From assembly GCA_030427245.1 (NCBI GenBank), contig JAUHXA010000026.1, positions 25,485 to 89,484 of the forward strand: DNA of 64,000 nt, written 5' to 3'. The position numbers and the translations under genes are program-made. Below are positions 10,705-19,485 of the stretch, piece by piece. The notes beneath the pieces were generated by a model that was not told where the DNA came from, ran no database searches, and saw only the letters and a list, made by a program, of their open reading frames with translations. Each line of letters begins with the position of its first letter. Position 1 is the first letter of the stretch. The DNA comes from Bacteroidia bacterium (GTDB taxonomy: Bacteria; Bacteroidota; Bacteroidia; Chitinophagales; UBA2359).

Positions 10705-12222
10705 TCAGTATGTCCCCCGATACCGATGGTCAAAACGTCGTCCTTTATCTCGCTTCAACAGCATTTGACCACCGCCAGTTCCTTCAATCCAATCAAACAA
10801 TTTGTTTCGAAGTTCCTCCGATAGCTTGGTATATTCTGGATTCCGAATCAAGTTGTTCATTTCCTGTGGGTCATTTTGAAGGTCGTAGAGTTCGTTGATG
10901 TCCCAAATTCCGTGATAGCGAATATACTTATAGCGGTCGGTTCTAATGGCGTGAACAGTAGGCGTTTGAGGAAAAGGTCGCTCCCAAAAATACTCGTAGT
11001 AAATCGTATCTTTCCAGTCCATATCTTGCCCCTTCAATAGTGGAACAAACGATGCACCATCCATATTTTCGGGTGTTTCGATATCTGCCAAATCCAAAAT
11101 CGTAGGCGCGATGTCTATGTTTTGAATCACCTCCTCTACCTTTGAAGCAGCAGGCACAAAACCTTTCCCCATAGCCAATAGCGGCACACGCATAGACTCC
11201 TCATACGCCTGTCGTTTGTCAATCAGACCATGTTCACCAAACGAAAAACCATTATCGCCCATGTAGAAAACTATGGTATTTTCCATCAAACCATTCTCCT
11301 CCAAATAGTCCAACACCTCTCCAATACTTTCGTCTAAAGCCAATAGAGTTTCGCAATAAAGTTTGTAAAAGTCGTCAAACTTGATTTGATTGTGATACAT
11401 ATAATCCACTCCATGCCAACTATGTCGCTGTGCTTTCACCCAATTTGGCACATCTTTGTAGTTGTATTCCGAAGTATCAACCGTTGCCCTTTCGTGTCCT
11501 GGAGGAAACATTGTAGGTGGATAAGTAATTTTTTCGTTGGCATATTTTCCATGGTGTCGAGGAGCAGGTTTGAAATCAGCGTGAACAGCTTTATGAGATA
11601 GATACATGAAAAATGGCTTATCTTTGGAGCGATTGTCCATAAACTCCAAAGCGTATTTGGTCAAAACATCGCTCACATAGCTGCTGTCTTTATACTCCAC
11701 ACGCTCACCATTCACATTCATCGAAGGATTAAAGTAATTGCCTTGTCCCTTGAAGCTCGCCCAATAATCGAAGCCAGGGCGAGGGTCATCGTGGTGTTCG
11801 CCCATGTGCCATTTGCCGATGTAAGCCGTCTCGTAACCGCCTTTTTGAAGGTAACTCGGAAAGAAAACCGCACTATCTGGCACAAGAGATTGATTGTCGA
11901 CCACGGCATGGTGGTGTGTATATTGTCCCGTCAAAATTGACGCACGACTTGGTGAACAAAGCGAAGTGCTCACAAAAGCATTTTTGATATGCGCTCCTTC
12001 CTTTGCTATTCTATCCATATTGGGCGTTTCCAAAAACGGAACTTTGCCCATGAAACCCATAAAATCATAGCGGTGGTCATCACTCAAAATAAAAATGACA
12101 TTTTTCTTGCCCGAATCTTCAACGGCTTTTTTTGCAGCAGTTGAAGATTGGTTGGCTGTTTTTTGCATGGAAGTACAGGCAAAAAGGAAAGCTAATAGTA
12201 TCGAAAAGTACAAGTATTTCAT
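10705..12222 (-). CDS. Sulfatase (S1 family), secreted lipoprotein
   Basis: Lipobox LLAFLFAC; SDDHRYD; CSPSRASILTGQ formylglycine motif; GDNGFSFGEHG; ATG at 12222 preferred. Confidence 0.93.
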   Translation of the reverse strand: MKYLYFSILLAFLFACTSMQKTANQSSTAAKKAVEDSGKKNVIFILSDDHRYDFMGFMGKVPFLETPNMDRIAKEGAHIKNAFVSTSLCSPSRASILTGQYTHHHAVVDNQSLVPDSAVFFPSYLQKGGYETAYIGKWHMGEHHDDPRPGFDYWASFKGQGNYFNPSMNVNGERVEYKDSSYVSDVLTKYALEFMDNRSKDKPFFMYLSHKAVHADFKPAPRHHGKYANEKITYPPTMFPPGHERATVDTSEYNYKDVPNWVKAQRHSWHGVDYMYHNQIKFDDFYKLYCETLLALDESIGEVLDYLEENGLMENTIVFYMGDNGFSFGEHGLIDKRQAYEESMRVPLLAMGKGFVPAASKVEEVIQNIDIAPTILDLADIETPENMDGASFVPLLKGQDMDWKDTIYYEYFWERPFPQTPTVHAIRTDRYKYIRYHGIWDINELYDLQNDPQEMNNLIRNPEYTKLSEELRNKLFDWIEGTGGGQMLLKRDKGRRFDHRYRGTY

Positions 12223-12235
12223 TGCGAGATGGTTT

Positions 12236-12610
12236 TTATTCAAAATGTTCTTTCGTCTTAGCCAGAAATCTCCTTGCATTTTCAATGGCTAATTCTGCAT
12301 CTTCCTCTTCAATTTCGGCATCAAAATTATAATCGCTTTCTTGACGAAATAAATCATTTACTTTTAGGAGGTTATTATATTCGAGTGGAAATACATCGGT
12401 TTTTATATAATACTCTCTGAATTTACTTTGTATTCCATTATGAGTTTTTGCGAAGATATTATGTTCAAACAGAAGTGCTTGCATACAAGCATACATGACA
12501 TAATAAGACCTATTCAAAACATTTGCATACCTTTTCCCTTCTAAAGCCCACTCTGCATCCTCCAAAAATTGTTGTGCTTTCTGAAGCGTATTTTGGATTT
12601 CGGGTTTCAT
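12236..12610 (-). CDS. HEPN domain protein (PF05168-like)
   Basis: 124 aa; RSYYVMYACMQALLFEHNIFAKTHNGIQSKF; ATGA overlap with the MNT gene. Confidence 0.82.
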   Translation of the reverse strand: MKPEIQNTLQKAQQFLEDAEWALEGKRYANVLNRSYYVMYACMQALLFEHNIFAKTHNGIQSKFREYYIKTDVFPLEYNNLLKVNDLFRQESDYNFDAEIEEEDAELAIENARRFLAKTKEHFE

Positions 12611-12927
12611 ATCTGTACTCCTTCCTTTTTAATATTGTGAAACAACATGTTTTTTAATGTTTTAAAATCATTTATGGAAGTTGGAACAAAAGAAATAAAA
12701 GCATCTAATTCTAAATCCAACAAATGAAGAATATTACTGACCTTAACTATTTCTTTATATGGATTCACTTTTTCATCCTTCAAAACCACCAAAAAGTCAA
12801 TATCAGAATTCTCATTATAATCCTCTCTTGCGTAAGAACCATACAAAATAATTTTGTCCAATCTTTTTCCATAAAATCCTTGCATTGCTTCTTTAAACCG
12901 TTTTATAATTTGATTTTTTTTCGACAT
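12607..12927 (-). CDS. Minimal nucleotidyltransferase (MNT) domain protein
   Basis: KIILYGSYAREDYNENSDIDFLVVL matches GSxAR..(x)SDxDxxV; likely ATG at 12927 (MSKKNQ). Confidence 0.87.
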   Translation of the reverse strand: MSKKNQIIKRFKEAMQGFYGKRLDKIILYGSYAREDYNENSDIDFLVVLKDEKVNPYKEIVKVSNILHLLDLELDAFISFVPTSINDFKTLKNMLFHNIKKEGVQI

Positions 12928-13128
12928 TGTGATAAATTTTATATTTTGAGAAATTAATTCTCCTACCAAAGATAACCTATTTTCAAATCAAAACATTCCA
13001 TTCACTCTCAATCTAACTCGTAATAGACACCCTACTTTTAAAATCGTCTTTCCTTGCATGGCTTCAATTTTATGAACAAATCCTAATCTGTATGCGTGAC
13101 TCAAAGTTTTTAAGAGGGACAGTTAAGA

Positions 13129-15345
13129 TTACTTCAATGTAAAATCCGCCTCCATCACATCTACCGAACTACTTCCCACAAACACCTTAAAATCACCCTT
13201 TTCTGCCACCAACTCCATTTGTTGATTGTAGTACTTCAAATCTTCCGAAGTCAATTTGAAGGTAATCGTTTCATCTGCACCAGCCTTTAATTTTACCTGA
13301 CGGAAACCCTTCAAATCTTTGACAGGGCGAGTCGTACTACCCACCAAATCACGAATATACAATTGCACCGTTTCCACACCATCGACTTTACCCGTATTGG
13401 TGATTTTAACTGACACCTCTAGGGTTTCATCCATGCCGATTTCGGTTTTGTTGAGCTTCAAATCGCCATATTCATAGGTCGTATAGCTCAATCCATAGCC
13501 AAACGGATACAAAGGTTCGTTGGGAACATCTATATATTTGGAGGTATATTTATCGGTCGCTTTGAAGGGGCGACCTGTGTTTTTCATGGCGTAATAAATG
13601 GGGATTTGGCCTACATTTCGAGGGAAGGTAATCACCAATTTTGCAGAAGGATTGTAGTCGCCAAGCAATACATCTACAATGGCTGGACCTGCCATCGTCC
13701 CTAAATGCCAAGCGTTTACAATAGCAGGGATGTTTTCGTCCATCCATGAAATCGTCAGCGGACGACCTGCCATGACGACTGTAATTATTGGTTTCCCAAT
13801 GGCATGAATCGCTTCCAAAAGAGCTTGTTGTCCGCCTGGTAAATCCAAATTACTACGGCTTGCGGCTTCTCCATTTTGTCGGTAATTCTCACCAATCGCC
13901 ATAATCACAATATCCGCATTCTTGGAAGCTTCAATTGCCGCCTCAAAACCTTCCTCAGTATTGTTATCCATTTTTGCGCCTTCTATGTAGGTAATCTCTG
14001 CTTTTGGGAGTGCATCGGTCAAGGCTTTGCGGAGCGTAACGACTTTGGAGACATCACCCGATGCGTGCCATGAACCCAAAACATCTTCTTTGTTGTCCGC
14101 CAATGGACCAATCAAAGCGATTTTTGCAGTGCTTTTGGAAAGTGGTAAAAGTGGTTGACCTTCAACAGCTTCATTTTTCAATAATACAATAGATTTTCGC
14201 CCTGCATCTCGTGCGTGTTCCATCATCTCTTCCGAAAACATCACCTCTTTTTCTCTTTTTTCATCCGAATAGCGATACGGGTCTTCAAACAAACCCAACT
14301 TGTGTTTGTAGCGCAAAATTCGACGAACCGCTTCGTCAATGTCTTTTTCGCTTACCTTGCCTTCTTTCACAGATTCTTGCAAATGGTTTTGAAAAACAGC
14401 CCCTTGCATGTCCATGTCCACGCCAGCATTGAGCGCCAATTCACCAGCGTGTTTTTCATCGGCTGCAAAACCATGATGCACCATTTCATTGATAGAAGTA
14501 TAGTCAGTCACAATGAATCCTTTGAAGCCCCATTCTTTCCGCAAAATATTCTCCAACAAATAGTTGCTGCCGCTTGCAGGAACGCCATCTACTTCGTTAA
14601 AGGAGGTCATGACCGTTGCAGCCCCAGCGTCAATAGCAGCTTTGTAAGGCGGTAAATAAACTTCTCGCAAAGTTCGGTCGGACATATCAACGGTGTGGTA
14701 ATCCCGCCCTGCTTGCGCTGCACCATAAGCGGCAAAATGCTTCACGCACGCCAACATCGTATGTTTGTCTGAAAAATCATCCCCTTGAATACCCTTCACT
14801 TTGGCTACTCCAATCAAACTGCCCAAATACGGGTCTTCCCCTGCACCTTCTGCAATTCTTCCCCAACGTGGGTCACGAGCAATGTCGACCATCGGATTGA
14901 AGGTCCAATGCAATCCACCTGCCGTAGCTTCTTTGGCTGCCAAACGTGCAGATTTTTCAGTCAATTCTAAGTCCCAACTACATGCCTCTGCCAATGGAAT
15001 CGGGAAAATGGTTTTGTAGCCGTGAATAACATCGTAGCCAAACAGCAATGGGATTCCCAAGCGGGTTTCTTCAACTGCAATTTTTTGTAAATCATAATTG
15101 TATTTTGCAGTATGGGCATTGAATAAATTGCCGCATCTTCCCGATTTGACATCTTCTTTGTAACTGTCTCGCAATACAGGGCCTGTTTGGTCCCAGCCAC
15201 TTGTATAGAGGGTCAATTGTCCGATTTTCTCCTCTAAGGTCATTTTGGAGAGGAGTTTGTCGATTTTTTGTTCGGTTTTGTCTGATTGTGCAAAGAGGCT
15301 TTGCAGACCGATAAATAGGAATAAAATAAGTATTGTTTGTTTCAT
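13129..15345 (-). CDS. bglX: Glycoside hydrolase family 3 beta-glucosidase
   Basis: 738 aa; signal peptide; KHFAAYGAAQAGRDYHTVDMSDRTLREVYLPPYKAAI; VTDYTSI nucleophile; C-terminal fibronectin III-like domain. Confidence 0.93.
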   Translation of the reverse strand: MKQTILILFLFIGLQSLFAQSDKTEQKIDKLLSKMTLEEKIGQLTLYTSGWDQTGPVLRDSYKEDVKSGRCGNLFNAHTAKYNYDLQKIAVEETRLGIPLLFGYDVIHGYKTIFPIPLAEACSWDLELTEKSARLAAKEATAGGLHWTFNPMVDIARDPRWGRIAEGAGEDPYLGSLIGVAKVKGIQGDDFSDKHTMLACVKHFAAYGAAQAGRDYHTVDMSDRTLREVYLPPYKAAIDAGAATVMTSFNEVDGVPASGSNYLLENILRKEWGFKGFIVTDYTSINEMVHHGFAADEKHAGELALNAGVDMDMQGAVFQNHLQESVKEGKVSEKDIDEAVRRILRYKHKLGLFEDPYRYSDEKREKEVMFSEEMMEHARDAGRKSIVLLKNEAVEGQPLLPLSKSTAKIALIGPLADNKEDVLGSWHASGDVSKVVTLRKALTDALPKAEITYIEGAKMDNNTEEGFEAAIEASKNADIVIMAIGENYRQNGEAASRSNLDLPGGQQALLEAIHAIGKPIITVVMAGRPLTISWMDENIPAIVNAWHLGTMAGPAIVDVLLGDYNPSAKLVITFPRNVGQIPIYYAMKNTGRPFKATDKYTSKYIDVPNEPLYPFGYGLSYTTYEYGDLKLNKTEIGMDETLEVSVKITNTGKVDGVETVQLYIRDLVGSTTRPVKDLKGFRQVKLKAGADETITFKLTSEDLKYYNQQMELVAEKGDFKVFVGSSSVDVMEADFTLK

Positions 15346-15408
15346 TTTTGAAATTTTTAAGACAAGGTTTTGAGAGCCTGAACCGAAACCTCGAAGCCGA
15401 ATTTATGT

Positions 15409-15513
15409 ATTTAGTAACGGTAAAAAATAACTCCCCGTTTTCTTTTACTAACATACCCCAACCCCTTTCAAAAAGGGAATATCGGTCGGGAAGTTATTTT
15501 TTCTTTTTTACTT
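15409..15513 (+). repeat. Palindromic interspersed repeat, copy A
   Basis: ATTTAGTAACGGTAAAAAATAACTCCCC...CCCTTTCAAAAAGGGAATAT...GTCGGGAAGTTATTTTTTCTTTTTTACT; strong match to 19369-19474 and the reverse complement of 55521-55616. Confidence 0.9.
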
Positions 15514-15531
15514 AATGGAAGTTGTAAGTTT

Positions 15532-15570
15532 ATCAGCGAATATCTGAATCATCTGCGAAATCTGTGGTCA
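15532..15570 (-). repeat. CAGATTTCGCAGAT-type intergenic repeat word abutting a stop codon
   Basis: Minus strand TGACCACAGATTTCGCAGATGATTCAGATATTCGCTGAT. Confidence 0.5.
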
Positions 15571-16962
15571 ATTTTTCCACTCAAACCCCAATTTCTCCAA
15601 TCCTGTTTGTACCTCCTCACAAGACATGAACAAATCCCACAACATGCCGCTTCGGTGATTTTCTATCATCACTACAATCGGACCTTGGTCAATTGCCAAA
15701 TATTTGCGAGGAAACCAGTTGTCGTGAATACTAAAGGCATCGTAAAAGCCATAAGGCCCCATCAACGTATCGCCCAGCTCTTCATAGAAAAAGCGCATGG
15801 CATCCATGCTATATTTGGGTGTGTATGGAATCGAAGCCAAAGCCGCTGTTGGTGCAATGACTCCCAAATCTCGTTCGGGTTTGTGGCTTGCATATCCTTT
15901 CATCGAATAGCTCGAAGTAATGCCCCAATTGTCTTTGCTGTAGCCCTTGAAATTGTTAGGGTTTTCGATGCAGAATTGACGGTTGATAAGAATGTGTTTT
16001 CGATTGTGTTCAAAATAATCTGCATATTGGTCTTTCAAACCATTGGGATTTAAGCCCAAAAAGGAGTAATGCGCCCAAAAAGCGGGTCCGCCATATTCAG
16101 GGGCGGCTTGGTGGCGAAGCGGCAATTTGATTCCGAATGCTTCAGGAGGGTCTTCGGTGATTTTACCACCTTCTGCCCAGCCTTCGTGATAGACTTCTGC
16201 GGGTACTCCATGCGTAGGCGAACAAGCCGCCAAAACGTAGGTTATCAAACATTCATTGTAGCCTCTAATCCGAAAGTTCATGTCCCAAGCATGATTGGGT
16301 GACCAATGCCAAAACAGTACGTTTTCTTTGTCTGCACCTCTGTGCCAATCCCATTCGATACCTTTCCAAAGTTCATCGGCTTTGGCTGCTAAGGCTTTTT
16401 CTCGCTCACTGCCATCTTTGAAGTATTGACGGACACACAATAAACCTTGTGCCATAAACGAAGTTTCGACCAAATCACCACCGTCGTCTTTTTTGCTGAA
16501 AGGTTTTACCTTGCCAGTTTCGCCATACATCCAATGGGGCCAAACGCCATGAAATCGGTCAGCTTTTTCAAGAAAATTGGTAATTTTTTCCAAGCGTTCT
16601 ACGGCTTCTTCACGGGTGATGTAGCCTCTCTTGATTCCTGCCAAAATCGCCATGACCCCAAAACCTGCGCCGCCTGAAGTAACTACGGTTTGGTCGTTTT
16701 GCGGATAGACACCATCTGTGTGAATACGCTCACAAGCCATGCCCGAATTGGATTCTGCTCCGTCCCAAAAGTATCGAAACGTGCGTTCTTCAACGAGGTC
16801 GAGCAGGGCTTCATCGGAGAGTTTTTCTTCTTTTGTATTGATGGCACTTGCAGGTTCTCCAGTGTTGGTTTCGGTATTTGGAGGTGCATTACAGCTTGTG
16901 AAATACACACAACTTACCAATAAGAAAAAACTTATGTAGGAATATAAAATGGTTTTTTTCAT
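15568..16962 (-). CDS. Glucoamylase-like (PF10091; GH144-like) lipoprotein
   Basis: 464 aa; lipoprotein signal; TFRYFWDGAESNSGMACER...TSGGAGFGVMAILAGIKRG...DGGDLVETSFMAQGLL...NHRSGMLWDLFMS. Confidence 0.85.
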   Translation of the reverse strand: MKKTILYSYISFFLLVSCVYFTSCNAPPNTETNTGEPASAINTKEEKLSDEALLDLVEERTFRYFWDGAESNSGMACERIHTDGVYPQNDQTVVTSGGAGFGVMAILAGIKRGYITREEAVERLEKITNFLEKADRFHGVWPHWMYGETGKVKPFSKKDDGGDLVETSFMAQGLLCVRQYFKDGSEREKALAAKADELWKGIEWDWHRGADKENVLFWHWSPNHAWDMNFRIRGYNECLITYVLAACSPTHGVPAEVYHEGWAEGGKITEDPPEAFGIKLPLRHQAAPEYGGPAFWAHYSFLGLNPNGLKDQYADYFEHNRKHILINRQFCIENPNNFKGYSKDNWGITSSYSMKGYASHKPERDLGVIAPTAALASIPYTPKYSMDAMRFFYEELGDTLMGPYGFYDAFSIHDNWFPRKYLAIDQGPIVVMIENHRSGMLWDLFMSCEEVQTGLEKLGFEWKN

Positions 16963-16982
16963 GTTATAAATGTATTTTTTTA

Positions 16983-17061
16983 TCCGTCATGCTGTAAGCA
17001 TCTTGTCGTTTTACTTCAATATTTGAAAATGAGCAACGAGATTCCTTCGGAATGACAGAAG
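16983..17061. repeat. CGTCATGC...ATTCCTTCGGAATGAC intergenic palindromic element
   Basis: CCGTCATGCTG...GAGATTCCTTCGGAATGACAGA; ends in a small hairpin ATTCC-TTC-GGAAT. Confidence 0.4.
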
Positions 17062-17214
17062 AGCAAGAAAATCTCTCCATCTTTCTTTGTTCAATTCCCA
17101 AATCAAGTGAGTAAAAAACTCAGTGCCTCTGTCTCTCTGTGTTCATTAGCCACGCCACTTCAACTGTTGCCAAAGTCTGCGACTGTTGGCAAAGTTTTCG
17201 TTAAATCTCTCCGT

Positions 17215-19221
17215 TTAATAATTAAATCCTAGCTTATCCAAGCCACTTTGGACTTCGGGACAAGACATAAACAAATCCCACAACAATCCCGTTCGATGGT
17301 TCTCAATCATGCCAATTATCGGCCCTTGATCAATAGCGAGGTAAGAATTTGCATACCAACCTTCGGTTAAGTTGAAGGCATCGTAAAAGCCATATTCTCC
17401 CCACAGCTTATCGCCCAAGACGTAGTAAAAATGGTGAAGGGCTTGCATGGATTCTTCGGGCGTATAGGGAAATGACGACAAGGCTGCAGTCGGTGTAATT
17501 ACGCCTTTATCATTGGTCGGTGAATGTGCAGAATAGCCACTATTGCCATCGCTTGCGGTCAGTCCCCAAGAGTCTGCGCTGTAGCCTACATAGTTTTTGG
17601 GATTGTCGATGCAATAGGCTCGGTTGATAAGGGTATGATTGACAGTTTGTTCCCAATAATTGGCGTAGATGTCGCTTAGGTTTTCGGGGTTGATACCCAA
17701 ATAGGTGTAATGCTCGAAGAAAAGCGGTCCTCCGAAATTGTTGTTTCCCAGAGGCAATGTAATTCCATAGAATTGATTGCCGTTTTGCATGCCGCCATTT
17801 CTTGCCCATCCTTGGTGATAGGCTTCTGCTTCAATGGGAAAAGTGGGAGAGGAGGCAGCAAGAATGTAAGTAATCAAGGCTTCATTGTAACCACCGATTT
17901 TGTGGTTTTTCTCCCATGCAAAGTTGGGTGACCAATGCCAATACAAGGCATTTTCACCTCCTTTGGTGTACCAACTCCATTCGATGTCTTCCCAGAGTTG
18001 GTTGATGCTGTTCTTTAAAGTATTTTCTTGTATGTTCTGGTCGTTGAGGTATTGGCGTACGGTCAGCAAACCCATTGCCAAAAAAGAGGTTTCGACCAAA
18101 TCTCCTCCATCGTCATTCGGACTGAAAGGAATGACCTTGCCAGTCGAACCATGCAGCCAATGTGACCATACACCGTGAAATCGGTCGGCTTGCGTCAAGA
18201 AATTGACAATTTTTTCAAGTCGGTCAATGCCTTCTTGTCGGGTGATGAATCCTCTTTCGATGCCTACGATAATGGCCATTAATCCGAATCCTGAACCGCC
18301 AGAGGTAACAGTGTTTCCAGAAGTGTTGCGCTCTCTTGCCAAGCCGCTAACAGGGTGTCCAAAATCCCAAAAATATTTGAAGGTTTGCTGTTGTACTAAG
18401 GTCAACAGTTCTTCATCTGGAATAATGGGGAATTTGGGAGTTGTATCTATTGCAGTGAAAAATTCTTTGTCAAATCCATGAAAATCATTTCCTTCGACGG
18501 AAGCGAGACTTTGAAAGATGAAAAATTTGTAGGCGGTGATGTGCTGCAATGTTTCAAGATTGGTGACTTTGAAGGTGTTGGGTGTTCCTTCGACAATAGT
18601 TAGTTCTAAAGGTACAATATGACTGCCACCAATCAAGCGTATTTTGTCTTGTAAAATTGCCAATTCTACTTCGTGCGAGAAGGTAAATTGGATTTCTACG
18701 TTGTCTTGTGGAATGTCAATGATGCGTCCGTTAACATTGAAGTCTGCACCATTGAGAGTAATGGATTGCAGGATTAAATCAGGACGCAAAGTTTTGAAGT
18801 TGTAGGTGATACCATCGAAAGTTTCACCGTTTTCGCCTTCTAGTTTGTCGCTAATTATTACTTGGTAATCAGTAAATGTCTGCAATGCCTGTTTAGGTTG
18901 TGCTGAAATAGTTTTGTTGTTGTCCAAGAAAAAATAATCCATCTCTACGTTATCCCCTGCAAGTGTTTGTAACTGAAAGTTTCCACCTAAAACCGATGAT
19001 AAATTAATGGCATTGTTGAAGCTGATAACAATGGGTTTTTCAACTTCAATGTTTTCTGTAGTTTGATTGATTTGAAGGTTGGTAGTACCAACTCTTGCTG
19101 CGGTGATTTGCAGTTTATCAGGTGTTGGAATAGGAGTTTCACCTCCGTCTTTTTTGCAGGCAGATAGCAGCAGTAATATATTGAGAAAAAGGAATAGAAA
19201 GGTTTTGGAGTTAGGGTTCAT
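17215..19221 (-). CDS. Ig-like (Big_5) domain + glucoamylase-like (PF10091; GH144-like) lipoprotein
   Basis: Lipobox LLLLSACKKDGG; Ig-like repeats; TFKYFWDFGHPVSGLARERN...DDGGDLVETSFLAMGLL...NHRTGLLWDLFMS; paralog of 15568-16962; ATG at 19221 preferred. Confidence 0.85.
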   Translation of the reverse strand: MNPNSKTFLFLFLNILLLLSACKKDGGETPIPTPDKLQITAARVGTTNLQINQTTENIEVEKPIVISFNNAINLSSVLGGNFQLQTLAGDNVEMDYFFLDNNKTISAQPKQALQTFTDYQVIISDKLEGENGETFDGITYNFKTLRPDLILQSITLNGADFNVNGRIIDIPQDNVEIQFTFSHEVELAILQDKIRLIGGSHIVPLELTIVEGTPNTFKVTNLETLQHITAYKFFIFQSLASVEGNDFHGFDKEFFTAIDTTPKFPIIPDEELLTLVQQQTFKYFWDFGHPVSGLARERNTSGNTVTSGGSGFGLMAIIVGIERGFITRQEGIDRLEKIVNFLTQADRFHGVWSHWLHGSTGKVIPFSPNDDGGDLVETSFLAMGLLTVRQYLNDQNIQENTLKNSINQLWEDIEWSWYTKGGENALYWHWSPNFAWEKNHKIGGYNEALITYILAASSPTFPIEAEAYHQGWARNGGMQNGNQFYGITLPLGNNNFGGPLFFEHYTYLGINPENLSDIYANYWEQTVNHTLINRAYCIDNPKNYVGYSADSWGLTASDGNSGYSAHSPTNDKGVITPTAALSSFPYTPEESMQALHHFYYVLGDKLWGEYGFYDAFNLTEGWYANSYLAIDQGPIIGMIENHRTGLLWDLFMSCPEVQSGLDKLGFNY

Positions 19222-19368
19222 TTTGGATATGATGATATTGGACATTGAGAAAATCAAACCTCAAACTTCGTCTATCGTAATCATACATCCCACAGGTGGA
19301 TATACGATTTTTGATGTGTGATTTTGAGGTTTGATGTTGAATCAAAACGTAATATTCGAGTATTTACA

Positions 19369-19474
19369 ATTTAGTAATGGTAAAAAAATAACTCCCCGTT
19401 TTCTATTGATAACATACCCCAAGCCCTTTCAAAAAGGGAATATAGGTCGGGAAGTTATTTTTTCTTTTTTACCT
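19369..19474 (+). repeat. Palindromic interspersed repeat, copy B
   Basis: ATTTAGTAATGGTAAAAAAATAACTCCCCGTTTTCTATTGATAACATACCCCAAGCCCTTTCAAAAAGGGAATATAGGTCGGGAAGTTATTTTTTCTTTTTTACC. Confidence 0.9.
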
Positions 19475-19485
19475 AAATACATTTA

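Noticed and set aside
10705-12222. Sulfatase as part of the PUL
   Set aside because: Separated from the GH3 gene by the HEPN/MNT pair and ~200 bp; a sulfated substrate is not suggested by the other PUL genes. Left as a separate gene.
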